Notes under the pieces: model-generated
Database searches by the model: none
What the model was told of the DNA's origin: nothing
What the model saw: only the letters and a program-made list of their open reading frames with translations
Part shown: in pieces, positions 34,277 through 42,581 of the stretch
Layout: every line of letters begins with the position of its first letter
Position numbering within the stretch: position 1 is the stretch's first letter
Virus record (IMG/VR): IMGVR_UViG_3300025941_000015
Span: 1-64,000 of that record
Source: a virus
DNA: 64,000 nucleotides
Strand: one strand, 5' to 3'
Program-made: the position numbers and the translations under genes

Positions 34277-34721
34277 ACTAGACCGTGCCCTGGCCGACCT
34301 GCCGGGCTTCAACTTCCCCAGTGGTGTGAAGCCACGCCGCACGTCCGCAGCTACCAAGGCGCGGGTCGAGCCCGTGGCCGACGACTGGGATGCCAACCCG
34401 ACCATCAAGAAGCTCAAGGGTGTCGACACAGAGTTCTTCACCATCGGCAACCTCGCCGCTGCACTGGGCAACAAGCCGGTCACCGTGCGCTCGTGGGAGC
34501 GCAAGGGCTGGCTGCCCCTGAGCCGGTTCCGCACACCCGCCCCGTCTACCCACCCCATCGAGGGGAAGAAGCCCATGGGTAAGCGGCTGTACACCAGGGC
34601 TCAGATCGAGGCGGTCGTCAAGGCTGCTCGCGATGCAGGCGTGCTCGACCCGTCAGTGCCCCGGCCGAACTGGCCGAAGTTCACCAGGCAGGTTGTCGAT
34701 GCCTGGAAGTTGAACACGTAG
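34266..34721 (+). CDS. MerR-like helix-turn-helix DNA-binding protein
   Basis: A 151-residue protein. FFTIGNLAAALGNKPVTVRS and WERKGWLP (about 57-85) match a MerR/excisionase-type winged HTH (T-I-G-x-[LA]-A-x-x-L...T-x-R-x-W-E), followed by KRLYTRAQIEAVVKAARDAG. It is likely a regulator or a DNA-architectural protein. A 36-base gap with a GGAGATCACAC ribosome site follows before the ssDNA-binding gene. Confidence 0.75.
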   Translation: MSDELDRALADLPGFNFPSGVKPRRTSAATKARVEPVADDWDANPTIKKLKGVDTEFFTIGNLAAALGNKPVTVRSWERKGWLPLSRFRTPAPSTHPIEGKKPMGKRLYTRAQIEAVVKAARDAGVLDPSVPRPNWPKFTRQVVDAWKLNT

Positions 34722-34757
34722 ACTCACCAGTCCCCACCACACAGGAGATCACACACA

Positions 34758-35528
34758 ATGGTTCTGAAACTGGCCAAGAAGACCCCGGTCACGGCCGCCC
34801 CGGCGAAGAAGGTTGCGGCGAAGAAGGTGGCGCCGAAGAAGCTCGCACCTCGTCGCGTCGACGACGACGAGGCACCGACACCGAAGAAGAAGAAGGCTGC
34901 TGCCGCCGCTCCACCCACCGGCTCCCGCAAGGGTGTTGTCACCTCCGGGTGGGACGGTGCCAAGGGCATGGGTGGCAGCGGTGACTTCATCAAGGCGCTC
35001 GACTTCAAGAACGAGGCCGACCGTCTCGGCGACACGCTCTACTTCGTCGGCAAGTTCATCGACGACGAGCCGTACGCCAACGTCAAGATCCACTGGACCG
35101 ACCGCAAGGGCAAGCGCTCGTTCGTGTGCATCGGTGACGACTGCCCGCTGTGCGACATCGGTGCGGACGTGAAGACCGAGATGCGATTCAACTTCGCTGT
35201 GTTCACCGAGGATGCACCGAAGCTGCGCTCGTGGGCAGCGGGCTGGAAGATCTTCAAGAAGATCGAGCAGTACTCCATCGCCCCGCTCACCAAGCCGCTG
35301 TCGAAGCGGTACTACCTCGCGACACGCACCGGCAAGACCTTCAACGAGATCGCCTACGACCTGCAGAAGGTCACCGCCGATGAGATCGGCGAGGGCTACC
35401 CCGACATCTACGTCCCCACTGCTGAGGAGATCGCCGAGCTTGGTGGGTACACCCTCGACGATGTCGTCAAGGAGTACTCGACGATGGAAGAGCTGGAAGA
35501 AGTCGCAGCCGAGATCGTCGAAGGGTGA
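34758..35528 (+). CDS. Zinc-containing ssDNA-binding protein candidate
   Basis: A 256-residue protein. The first ~50 residues are Lys/Ala/Pro-rich (AKKVAAKKVAPKKLAPRR), like a histone H1 tail. The core carries SFVCIGDDCPLCDIGADVK (C-x4-C-x2-C), aromatic strands and LSKRYYLATRTGKTF. The end is acidic (EELEEVAAEIVEG), as in SSB/gp32 tails that recruit partners. Position directly before the polymerase supports a T4 gp32-like role. The basic N-terminal extension is unusual. Confidence 0.65.
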   Translation: MVLKLAKKTPVTAAPAKKVAAKKVAPKKLAPRRVDDDEAPTPKKKKAAAAAPPTGSRKGVVTSGWDGAKGMGGSGDFIKALDFKNEADRLGDTLYFVGKFIDDEPYANVKIHWTDRKGKRSFVCIGDDCPLCDIGADVKTEMRFNFAVFTEDAPKLRSWAAGWKIFKKIEQYSIAPLTKPLSKRYYLATRTGKTFNEIAYDLQKVTADEIGEGYPDIYVPTAEEIAELGGYTLDDVVKEYSTMEELEEVAAEIVEG

Positions 35529-37639
35529 TCATCACTGGCGAGCGCCAGCTCCGACAGCTCGTCAAGGAGTACCAGCAGCACGACGCTCTGGTCTTCGATC
35601 TGGAGACCATGTACGTGGCGACGGAGGAGGAGCAGGCGGAGAGCGATCGCATCCACGAGCGCCCGCAGCACCAGTGGTCAGCAGACGAGAAGGCGTGGAT
35701 CAACGTCTTCGATCTCAAGGCCACCGACCCGCACATCAACACCACCATCTGGTTCGGGATGGCCACGGCAGGACGCAGCGATGCCATCGCCGTGGGCCAC
35801 CCGAAGGGTGAGCTGATCGAGCCCGCCCACAAGATCAAGACGACTGCCGCCGACTACTACGGCGTCGGGGATGACCGTGCGTATACACCGACGGGCAGGC
35901 TCTCCTCGCGTGCGATGGAGGTGCTCGTGCCCGCACGGTTCGAGCCCCCGCCACCGCAGCTCACACTGGAGCAGGCGTGCGAGATCCTCCGCCCGCTGTT
36001 CTTCGACGAGGGCCGGAGGATCGTCAACCAGAACCTCAAGTTCGACATCAAGTCTCTTGTGCGTGCCTACGACGGGGAGTTCATCCCCGGTCCGTACGGC
36101 GACACGATCGTGGCGCAGCACACGGTGGATGAGAACGCCTTCATGTCCCTCAACCTGGGTGCCATGGTCGAGCGGCACTTCGGCCACAGCTACGACAAGC
36201 TGGGCTCGAAGGGCGTGCACAACTTCTCCTTCAACGCAGCGGCGCGGTACGCCGAGCAGGATGCGAAGTTCACCTGGCTGCTGTGGAAGCGCTACGAACG
36301 GATCCTCAAGCGCGAGGGCCTGTTCGACCTGTTCGAGTTCAAGATGCAGGTCATGGAGATGCTGATGCGGAAGGAGTGGGCCGGGGCCTACGTCGACAGC
36401 AAGGCCATGGAGATCACGCGCCAGACGTACGAGAAGCGCAAGCGCGACACGGTCGCCCGGCTGCTGTCCGAGCACTCGGTGCCCCCGACCTTCAACCCCG
36501 ACAGCACGCTGCACAAGGCCGACCTGCTGTTCACGAGGCTCAAGGCACCAGTGTTGAAGAGGACGGGCACGGGCAAGGCGTCGGTCGATGCTGAGACCCT
36601 GGAGAAGGTCGCCCAGATGCCAGGCGAGGCGGGGCAGGCAGCGCAGACGCTGCTCGACTACGCCGAGGTCTCGAAGGTCATCGGCACGTACTTCGTGGGC
36701 ATGGGTGCCAAGCTCGACGGCGCTGGCTTCCTGCACCCCGACTTCACACAGCATGCTGCCGACACCGGGCGCCTCGCATGTCGCACCCCGAACCTCCACA
36801 ACATCCCACGTGAGTCCGACATGCGCGACATGTTCACGGCACCGAAGGGGTACGTCGTGGTCGGCGCTGACTACGACCAGATCGAGCTGCGGTTCATCTG
36901 TGCCGAGTCGCAGGACACCACGATGCAGGAGGTGTTCCTCTCCGGGGAGGACGTCCATGCCACGACCGCTGCGCTCGTACTCAACAAGCCCCTCGACGAG
37001 GTGACCAAAGACGAGCGCTCGAACTTCGGCAAGATGCCGAACTTCCTCATCGGCTACGGCGGCACGGCCTTCCTCCTCGCAGCCAAGACGGGCATCACCG
37101 TGGACGAGGCCGACGCTGTGTTCAAGGCGTACTTCTCCCGCTTCTCGCGCATCAACCCGTGGAAGGAAGAGGTCATCGCCGAGGCTGTCGCTCGCGCCAC
37201 GTGGAAGGACGGCAACCTCATCGTCCCGCCGTACGTCACCACGATGATGGGCCAGCGCCGTCGACTGCCCGACCTCCTCCGCAAGACGAACAGGAACATG
37301 AGCAAGGAGGAGTGGCGGGAGACGATGAAGCTGCGGTCGCGTGCCGAGCGTCAGGCCGTCAACGCTGTGACCCAGGGGTCTGCTGCGGAGACGTTGCAGA
37401 TCGCCATGCTCGACATCGATCGCTACTGCCGGGAGCGCAAGTTCCCGATGCGCCTCGCCATCAACATCCACGACGAGGTGGTTGCGTACTGCAAGGAGAG
37501 CCACGCCGAGGAGGGTCAGCTCATCGTCGAATCCCTCATGGGTGATGTGGTCAACCCCTTCACGGGCGAGCCACCTTTACGTGACTTCGTGCCGCTGATA
37601 GCGTCCGGCTATATCGCTGATCGCTGGCGTAAGGTCTAG
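35525..37639 (+). CDS. polA: Family A DNA polymerase with 3'-5' exonuclease
   Basis: A 704-residue polymerase, GTG start in the preceding stop. The exonuclease motif LVFDLETMY (Asp25, Glu27) is at the N terminus, and KFDIKSLVRAYD is Exo II. Polymerase motif A is GADYDQIELRF (about 445), motif B is the RSNFGKMPNFLIGYG region (usual RxxxKxxNFxxxYG), and motif C is NIHDEVVAY (about 648). There is no 5' nuclease domain. This is the replicative polymerase. All catalytic acids are visible. Confidence 0.95.
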   Translation: MIITGERQLRQLVKEYQQHDALVFDLETMYVATEEEQAESDRIHERPQHQWSADEKAWINVFDLKATDPHINTTIWFGMATAGRSDAIAVGHPKGELIEPAHKIKTTAADYYGVGDDRAYTPTGRLSSRAMEVLVPARFEPPPPQLTLEQACEILRPLFFDEGRRIVNQNLKFDIKSLVRAYDGEFIPGPYGDTIVAQHTVDENAFMSLNLGAMVERHFGHSYDKLGSKGVHNFSFNAAARYAEQDAKFTWLLWKRYERILKREGLFDLFEFKMQVMEMLMRKEWAGAYVDSKAMEITRQTYEKRKRDTVARLLSEHSVPPTFNPDSTLHKADLLFTRLKAPVLKRTGTGKASVDAETLEKVAQMPGEAGQAAQTLLDYAEVSKVIGTYFVGMGAKLDGAGFLHPDFTQHAADTGRLACRTPNLHNIPRESDMRDMFTAPKGYVVVGADYDQIELRFICAESQDTTMQEVFLSGEDVHATTAALVLNKPLDEVTKDERSNFGKMPNFLIGYGGTAFLLAAKTGITVDEADAVFKAYFSRFSRINPWKEEVIAEAVARATWKDGNLIVPPYVTTMMGQRRRLPDLLRKTNRNMSKEEWRETMKLRSRAERQAVNAVTQGSAAETLQIAMLDIDRYCRERKFPMRLAINIHDEVVAYCKESHAEEGQLIVESLMGDVVNPFTGEPPLRDFVPLIASGYIADRWRKV

Positions 37640-37642
37640 GGT
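37637..37642 (+). promoter_or_regulatory. Possible -10 element (TAGGGT)
   Basis: TAGGGT overlaps the polymerase stop codon, leaving a ~24-nt leader with GGGAGAG before GTG 37673. Confidence 0.3.
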
Positions 37643-37672
37643 CGTGATGTCTGTTCAGCGACTGGGAGAGCC

Positions 37673-37993
37673 GTGACCATCGTTGCTGATCTACACACCA
37701 AGAAGCGCTTCCTGCAGCGTGCGTTCTTCCCACTGGGAACGGAGGTGTGCTCCGAGATAGGACTAGTACCGCCGTCCGAGGAGGTCGCCGAGTCCGAGCA
37801 GAACCAGGCGTACACCGAGATGGGCCACGCCGCCCAGCTCTACCTCCCGTACATCTCCAAGCGGATCCAGTGGTACCTGCAGGGTGTCGAGGGCCTCGCA
37901 GCATCGGGCCTGCCGGTGGAGGAGAAGACGTTGGGTGAGAACCTGCTGTCGTTCACACTGGCGATGATGGTCGATGAAGGGAGAATGTCGTGA
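37673..37993 (+). CDS. Hypothetical helical protein
   Basis: A 106-residue protein, GTG start with GGGAG nine bases upstream. Mixed helices (SEQNQAYTEMGHAAQLYLPY) and no known motif. It overlaps the next gene by GTGA and lies between polymerase and RecA, which suggests but does not show a replication role. Confidence 0.65.
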   Translation: MTIVADLHTKKRFLQRAFFPLGTEVCSEIGLVPPSEEVAESEQNQAYTEMGHAAQLYLPYISKRIQWYLQGVEGLAASGLPVEEKTLGENLLSFTLAMMVDEGRMS

Positions 37994-38424
37994 CTGACAA
38001 CGCAGCTTGGTTCGCCGCACGCATGGCGCGAGAGGCTGGCACGGCTCAGCAGTACGTGCCACCGCAGCAGCTACCGCCCGTGGCACCACCGCAACAGGTG
38101 TACCCACAGCAGCAGCAGTATCCACAGCAGCAGTACCAGCAGCCCGCACCCCAACCCATCTCCGAGCAGGCTGTGATCCAGGCCGCTCGTGATGGACAGA
38201 TCACTGCGTTCCAGGTGTTCGACTACGTGGCGCAGAAGGGTGGCGGCAAGGGTGCGAGGACTGAGCGCGACCTCTGCCCCGAGTGCGGGAGCAACCACTA
38301 CTTCCAGCGCAAGGCGGCCAGCAAGATGGGGATGCCGCCCGCCCCCTACTGCCACTCGTGTGGCTACAACGGTATGTACGAGCAGTTCGGCACCGGGGAA
38401 GTCCCGGTAACACCAGAAGGATGA
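37990..38424 (+). CDS. Gln/Pro-rich zinc-ribbon protein
   Basis: A 144-residue protein. Residues 20-60 are a Gln/Pro/Tyr low-complexity stretch (PQQVYPQQQQYPQQQYQQPA). The C-terminal half is a clear zinc ribbon: DLCPECGSNHYF and APYCHSCGYNG (about residues 94-130). The ribbon may bind DNA or a polymerase; the flexible Gln-rich arm may tether it. It precedes recA with a 2-base gap. Confidence 0.7.
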   Translation: MTDNAAWFAARMAREAGTAQQYVPPQQLPPVAPPQQVYPQQQQYPQQQYQQPAPQPISEQAVIQAARDGQITAFQVFDYVAQKGGGKGARTERDLCPECGSNHYFQRKAASKMGMPPAPYCHSCGYNGMYEQFGTGEVPVTPEG

Positions 38425-38425
38425 G

Positions 38426-39544
38426 ATGACAACACGGAGCACGCTCGCCCAGATCAGGCGAGACATTGAGAAGAAGTACGGACCGGACGCACTCATCAAC
38501 GGAGCAGAGTTGAAGAACCGTGTCATCCAACGCATCACCACAGGCTCGTTGAGCCTCGACGTGATGCTGGGTGGTGGCTGGCCCGTCAATCACTTCAACG
38601 AGATCGTCGGTGAGTTCTCCAGCGGTAAGACATCGCTGGTGTACAAGACCATTGCTGCCAACCAGGCGCTCGACCCCAAGTGGTTCGTCGTGTGGGTGGC
38701 GAGCGAGCCGTTCGTTGCTGAGTGGGCCGAGGCTGCCGGGTGTGACCTGTCTCGCTTCGAGATCATCGACGACAACGTCATCGAGTCTGCGTTCACCATG
38801 CTGTTGATGTTCGTCGAGAACCATGCGTGCGACTGCGTTGTGATCGATTCGCTGCCAGCCATGCTCCCGTCGGACGAGAACGACAACGGTCTGGACAACT
38901 GGCAGGTGGGGCTGGCTGCCCGGCTCAACAACAAGTTCTTCCGAGTGGCAGGCTCCAAGGTCAAGCGCTCGATGACCGGTGACGAGCGCGCCTGCACCTT
39001 CCTCGTCGTGAACCAGTTCCGAGAGAAGATCGGTGTGACCCACGGTGACAACCGCACGACGCCCGGCGGCAGGGGCAAGGACTTCGCCTACTTCACCAAG
39101 ACCGAGGTGCGTCGCAAGGAGTGGCTGGAGGTCGACAAGGAGCGTGTCGGTGTCCGTATCGCTGCCCGCACGGTGAAGAACAAGAGCGCCCCGCCGCAGC
39201 GTGGTGCCGAGGTCAACTTCTACTTCGCCGATGCACCTGGCTTCCCGGCAGGATCGTTCGACGTCGCCGATGACCTCGTCGGCACGGCTGTGTACACCGA
39301 CGTCATCCACCGCATCGACGGCGGCACGACGTACTGGTTCGACGACCAGAAGCTGGGCGTAGGTCTGGCGAAGACCTTGGCCCTGGTGCGTGAGGATCTC
39401 GACCTCCAACGTGCGATCCGCGAGCGAACCCTCAAGGTCACGGCAACCTCATACGCACCGGACATCGACCTCACCGTGGCCGAGCAGATCGTTCCTGAAC
39501 CCCCGCCTCGCAAGCTCAAGCTGGCAGCGAAGAATGCCTCGTGA
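38426..39544 (+). CDS. recA: RecA-like recombinase
   Basis: A 372-residue protein. ITTGSLSLDVMLGGGWPVNH leads to Walker A GEFSSGKTS (about 61-69); Walker B is CDCVVIDSL with the following LPAMLP. NQFREKIGVTHGDNRTTPGG is the RecA L2-type region, with RGKDFAYF after it. The C-terminal domain is shorter than bacterial RecA and ends in a basic stretch (PPPRKLKLAAKNAS). It likely carries out strand exchange with the ssDNA-binding protein and nucleases encoded nearby. Confidence 0.92.
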   Translation: MTTRSTLAQIRRDIEKKYGPDALINGAELKNRVIQRITTGSLSLDVMLGGGWPVNHFNEIVGEFSSGKTSLVYKTIAANQALDPKWFVVWVASEPFVAEWAEAAGCDLSRFEIIDDNVIESAFTMLLMFVENHACDCVVIDSLPAMLPSDENDNGLDNWQVGLAARLNNKFFRVAGSKVKRSMTGDERACTFLVVNQFREKIGVTHGDNRTTPGGRGKDFAYFTKTEVRRKEWLEVDKERVGVRIAARTVKNKSAPPQRGAEVNFYFADAPGFPAGSFDVADDLVGTAVYTDVIHRIDGGTTYWFDDQKLGVGLAKTLALVREDLDLQRAIRERTLKVTATSYAPDIDLTVAEQIVPEPPPRKLKLAAKNAS

Positions 39545-39851
39545 CACCAAGCTCAAGAGGAGCCTGGCGCAGGAGAAGCGCACCGCCGGTCAGTACAACG
39601 GTGCACGGGTGCCGATGTCCGGCGCCACGTGGCACTCGAAGAACGACGTGCGCACCGACGACCTGCTGATCGAGAACAAGCGCACCGACAACGTGTCGAG
39701 CATCACCATCAAGGCCAAGGATCTTGAAGAGCTGGACCGACACGCATGTCAGGAGGGTCGGCAGGGGATTCTGCAGTTCGACCTCAACGGACGGGAGTAC
39801 GTCATACTCCGCAGCGGGTTTGCGCGGGAGCTTCTCGGGCTGGATGGGTAG
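39534..39851 (+). CDS. Small PD-(D/E)XK-type nuclease candidate
   Basis: A 105-residue basic protein, ATG 39534 overlapping the recA end by 11 bases. NDVRTDDLLIENKRTDN gives Asp38/Asp42-43 and E47-x-K49, the D...ExK active-site spacing of PD-(D/E)XK enzymes, followed by a helix with Glu/Asp. Size and place next to recA suggest a Holliday-junction or flap nuclease. The fold call needs structure prediction. Confidence 0.6.
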   Translation: MPRDTKLKRSLAQEKRTAGQYNGARVPMSGATWHSKNDVRTDDLLIENKRTDNVSSITIKAKDLEELDRHACQEGRQGILQFDLNGREYVILRSGFARELLGLDG

Positions 39852-39853
39852 CT

Positions 39854-40234
39854 GTGTCGGTGTCGATCGAGGTCACTGCCATCTATGTGCGGGTGGTGCA
39901 GCGACCCCCCGTCGACCTCCGACACTGGCGCTACTTCTTCCAGGCCGAGGAGGACCGAGCGGCACAGGACGCATGGATGACCTACGGCAAGTGCTACGGC
40001 AAGGGTCACCTCAACGAGGTGTTCAACCCGCCCGTCGATGACGACGAGGAGAACCCCAGCAAGACGGCCCGCATCATCACCATTGAGGCGAAGAAGTACT
40101 GCAACGGTACTGTGGACGGCATGCGCTGCTCAGTGCGGGCGCAGTGCCTGGCGTACGCAATCGAGAACCAGATCAACTACGGAGTATGGGGTGGCAAGAC
40201 AGTGAGAGAACGACGACGACGAGCGGGAGCGTGA
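39854..40234 (+). CDS. WhiB-like Fe-S regulator with expanded Cys motif
   Basis: A 126-residue protein, GTG 39854 three bases after the previous stop. Cys47, Cys83, Cys92 and Cys98 correspond to the four cluster ligands, and GVWGGKTVRER (110-120) is the WhiB turn motif followed by a basic tail. In WhiB proteins the second and third Cys are normally CxxC; here KYCNGTVDGMRCSVRAQC gives C-x8-C-x5-C. Phage WhiB proteins can bind the host main sigma factor and redirect transcription. Whether this one still binds a 4Fe-4S cluster is open. Confidence 0.82.
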   Translation: MSVSIEVTAIYVRVVQRPPVDLRHWRYFFQAEEDRAAQDAWMTYGKCYGKGHLNEVFNPPVDDDEENPSKTARIITIEAKKYCNGTVDGMRCSVRAQCLAYAIENQINYGVWGGKTVRERRRRAGA

Positions 40235-41223
40235 TCTCGAACCGGGCCAAGGTCGCAGCGGCTGCAGCCAAGCGGCGCGACAAGATCGCCTCGCTCAAGA
40301 CACAGACCTCCAGTGGCTGGGTCAAGGACAGGGTCACCAAGAAGGGGCACCCTCTCATCGAGGAGCTGCGGCAGTACATGATCGACGCCGTCGACACGCG
40401 CAACAAGCCGAGGGACACCGAGCACATCCACCCGTCGGAGATCTCGAAGTCGGACTGGTGCCCACGGCAGACCTACTACCGCATCAGCGGTGTGCCCCAC
40501 GACAAGGGGTACGAGGCGGGCAGGTTGTACTGGCGCCTCGCCTCCATCTACGAAGAGGGCCACGAGATCCACCACAAGCACCAGACCTGCTTCTGGGAGA
40601 TGGGCACGCTCGAAGGGGCGTGGTCGTGCATGCGCTGCGAGCACTACTGGTGGGCCGTCGCCCCGGCGGTGTGTCCCGAGTGTGCGTCGTGGCACATCGA
40701 GTACCGCGAGGTGCCGATCGTCAACGAGGTGGCCCACATCATCGGGCACACCGACGGGCTGCACAACGAGCACGGTGTGCGTCGCAACCTGGAGATGAAG
40801 TCGGTCGGCGTGCGCTCCATCGAGATCGAGATCCCCGGCGTGTACCTCCGGTGGAAGGAGTCCGGCGGCACGCTCGAAGGACTCTGGGGTCAGATCAAGA
40901 TCCCCTTCCCCTCGCACCAGCGACAGGTGCAGATCTACATGGACACGCTCAACCTCATGGGCTACGAGGTCAACGAGACTGTGTTCATCTACGAGTTCAA
41001 GGCGAACCAGGATCTCAAGGGGTTCACGGTGAAGTACGACCCGGTGAAGGCGGGCAAGCTCATCGCTCGTGCCGAGGCCGTCGTCGCTGCACGTGATACA
41101 GGTATCCCACCGGAGCGCCCCGACGCACTGACGGTGACGAGCAAGACGTGTAAGGAATGTCCATGGAGAACAGAATGCTGGAGCATCGATGCCGTACAAG
41201 TTGGTCAGACACAAGAAGCGTGA
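40231..41223 (+). CDS. Cas4/RecB-like Fe-S exonuclease with inserted zinc ribbon
   Basis: A 330-residue protein, GTG 40231 overlapping the whiB-like stop. SDWCPRQTYYRIS (Cys near 75) and the C-terminal CKECPWRTEC (about 306-315) form a four-Cys Fe-S cage as in Cas4/AddB. The nuclease core has GHTDG (Asp, about 171), LEMKSVG (ExK, about 188) and QVQIYMDTL (Q-x3-Y). Between Cys75 and the core is a CxxC...CxxC ribbon (CMRC near 132, CPEC near 148). It is not next to CRISPR genes, so a recombination end-processing role is likely. Confidence 0.82.
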   Translation: MISNRAKVAAAAAKRRDKIASLKTQTSSGWVKDRVTKKGHPLIEELRQYMIDAVDTRNKPRDTEHIHPSEISKSDWCPRQTYYRISGVPHDKGYEAGRLYWRLASIYEEGHEIHHKHQTCFWEMGTLEGAWSCMRCEHYWWAVAPAVCPECASWHIEYREVPIVNEVAHIIGHTDGLHNEHGVRRNLEMKSVGVRSIEIEIPGVYLRWKESGGTLEGLWGQIKIPFPSHQRQVQIYMDTLNLMGYEVNETVFIYEFKANQDLKGFTVKYDPVKAGKLIARAEAVVAARDTGIPPERPDALTVTSKTCKECPWRTECWSIDAVQVGQTQEA

Positions 41224-41446
41224 GCAGTCTGAGCGGGAGAAGCGTGCGCATGCGTGGGCCAGGTCACTCGGCTTCACCGACGAGGAGCGACACGAGCTGG
41301 CGCGCATGCTGCCGACGATCGAGGAGCATCACGACGGCTCGTGGAAGCTGCTCACCGAGGAACAGTTCCATGACATGCTCACGATGTTCGAGGGCTACGT
41401 CTGGATCACACACATGATGCAGGAGAGAGATGACCAAGTCGGGTGA
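41189..41446 (+). CDS. Small charged protein, unknown
   Basis: An 85-residue protein, basic at the N terminus (YKLVRHKKREQSEREKRAHA) and acidic/aromatic later (EGYVWITHMMQERDD). It overlaps the Cas4-like gene by 35 bases and the next nuclease by 17 bases. Nested between two nuclease genes, it may be an accessory; no motif is recognised. Confidence 0.6.
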   Translation: MPYKLVRHKKREQSEREKRAHAWARSLGFTDEERHELARMLPTIEEHHDGSWKLLTEEQFHDMLTMFEGYVWITHMMQERDDQVG

Positions 41447-41789
41447 CGCTGGACGTGACGGCGAGAACAAGGTGCGCGACTACCTCATCCAGCGTGGCTA
41501 CAACTACGCCAAGCGCATCAGGTTGAAGGGCTCCAGTGACGAGGGCGACGTGGTGCTGGGCGACCGCTACCCCGTCGCCGTCGAGGTGAAGGCCGGGCAG
41601 GGAGGTGCCAAGGTCATCTGGTCAGCCGGGCGTGAGCTGCTCGACGAGATCGCCAACTCCAATGCGGAGACCGGCTTCTGTGTCATCAAGAAGCCCCGCT
41701 GTGCTGACGTCGGTCAGTGGATGGTGTGCATCCCGATGAAGGAGTACGTCGACCAGCAGCTCTCGGTCATGTACCCGCCAGGCCGTTGA
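41430..41789 (+). CDS. Holliday-junction-resolvase-like PD-(D/E)XK nuclease
   Basis: A 119-residue protein. GRDGENKVRDYLIQRGYNYA (Glu12), then SSDEGDVVLG (Asp40) and VAVEVKAG (Glu52, Lys54) form the E...D...ExK signature of archaeal Hjc/VRR-type resolvases. KVIWSAGRELLDEIANSNAE gives the trailing helix. It probably resolves branched DNA before packaging. It is the third PD-(D/E)XK candidate within 2.3 kb. Confidence 0.82.
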   Translation: MTKSGDAGRDGENKVRDYLIQRGYNYAKRIRLKGSSDEGDVVLGDRYPVAVEVKAGQGGAKVIWSAGRELLDEIANSNAETGFCVIKKPRCADVGQWMVCIPMKEYVDQQLSVMYPPGR

Positions 41790-41790
41790 G

Positions 41791-41802
41791 TAGTCTTGCC
41801 AC
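41791..41802 (+). promoter_or_regulatory. Leaderless-type promoter -10 (TAGTCT)
   Basis: TAGTCT at 41791-41796, then six bases (TGCCAC) and ATG 41803; no ribosome site between. Confidence 0.45.
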
Positions 41803-42072
41803 ATGCTCATTGCAGCCATCCGGTTCATCCCCGAGCGCGAGGGTGCGACCGCCGACGGGTGGCAGGCCAGCATCGGTGACGAGCAGGCTCAGCCAACGAT
41901 CACCTACTACGCCACGCTCACCCTGGCACAGGCAGCGGTGAAGGCGGCGTTCCAGGCTGACACCGCCGTCGACGGCTACTTCCTGACGGCTGCGCAGGCC
42001 AGCGTGCTCACCACCAACAACGCTGCCGTCACCTCAGCGAAGAACGCCCTGCGCGCCGCCGACGGGTTGTAG
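41803..42072 (+). CDS. Small Ala-rich protein, unknown
   Basis: An 89-residue protein: an N-terminal strand (LIAAIRFIPEREGATADGW) and Ala/Thr-rich helices. No motif. It starts six bases after TAGTCT and is followed at 3 bases by the ParB-like gene. Confidence 0.6.
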   Translation: MLIAAIRFIPEREGATADGWQASIGDEQAQPTITYYATLTLAQAAVKAAFQADTAVDGYFLTAAQASVLTTNNAAVTSAKNALRAADGL

Positions 42073-42074
42073 CC

Positions 42075-42515
42075 ATGGTGAAGCTGGGGTCTCAGTTCGA
42101 CTACTACACAGCGGCAGAGGACAACCCGTACCTGGAGGAGCACCTCGACGCCGTCACCACCCTGGCCCACGGCACTCACGAGGATCCATGGGCGGAGAAC
42201 GCCTACGGCGAAGAGCTTCCGGCGACGCGCACACACGTCGACCCGTGGCACGTCAACGCCATGGGTGGGCACACCATGCAGCGGATCGACCGTGCCAGGG
42301 AGGGCTACCGAAGCAACCCTGAGAAGATCCCGCCAGTCGTGTTGGTGCAGCGAGGTACGTGGGATCAGGATGACCCGAGGGCAGGCCACCCCAAGTACGA
42401 GGTGGCTGACGGACACCACCGGACGAAGGCCGCCCGAGCCAACGGGATGTCCGCTCTCCACGCCATCGTGGTGAAGAGCCCCCACGACTACGAGCTGGAG
42501 CTGCCGTCGTACTGA
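42075..42515 (+). CDS. ParB-like domain protein
   Basis: A 146-residue protein. The C-terminal half (IPPVVLVQRG, then YEVADGHHRTKAARANGMSA) matches the ParB/Srx fold pattern: strand, then DGHHRxxAAxxxG, with CTPase/nuclease-like residues. The N-terminal half is unassigned (HEDPWAENAYGEEL). There is no HTH region, so it is not a full partition protein. In phages such domains occur as nucleases or NTP-dependent regulators. Confidence 0.75.
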   Translation: MVKLGSQFDYYTAAEDNPYLEEHLDAVTTLAHGTHEDPWAENAYGEELPATRTHVDPWHVNAMGGHTMQRIDRAREGYRSNPEKIPPVVLVQRGTWDQDDPRAGHPKYEVADGHHRTKAARANGMSALHAIVVKSPHDYELELPSY

Positions 42516-42547
42516 GGCGTAGGCCCGGCCCGACAGGGGGTGGGCAC

Positions 42548-42553
42548 TACCCT
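42548..42553 (+). promoter_or_regulatory. Possible -10 element (TACCCT)
   Basis: TACCCT lies in the gap before the SpoVS-like gene and leaves a ~22-nt leader containing the AGGGAG ribosome site of ATG 42582. Confidence 0.35.
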
Positions 42554-42581
42554 CGTGATAGGAGCCAACCAGGGAGCACAC

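Noticed and set aside
35678-37504. Minus-strand ORF (608 residues) opposite DNA polymerase
   Set aside because: Antisense shadow of a strongly conserved gene; composition bias (Arg, Val, Leu, His) and no motifs.
40177-41307. Minus-strand ORF (376 residues) opposite the Cas4-like gene
   Set aside because: Shadow frame of a gene with clear catalytic motifs on the plus strand.
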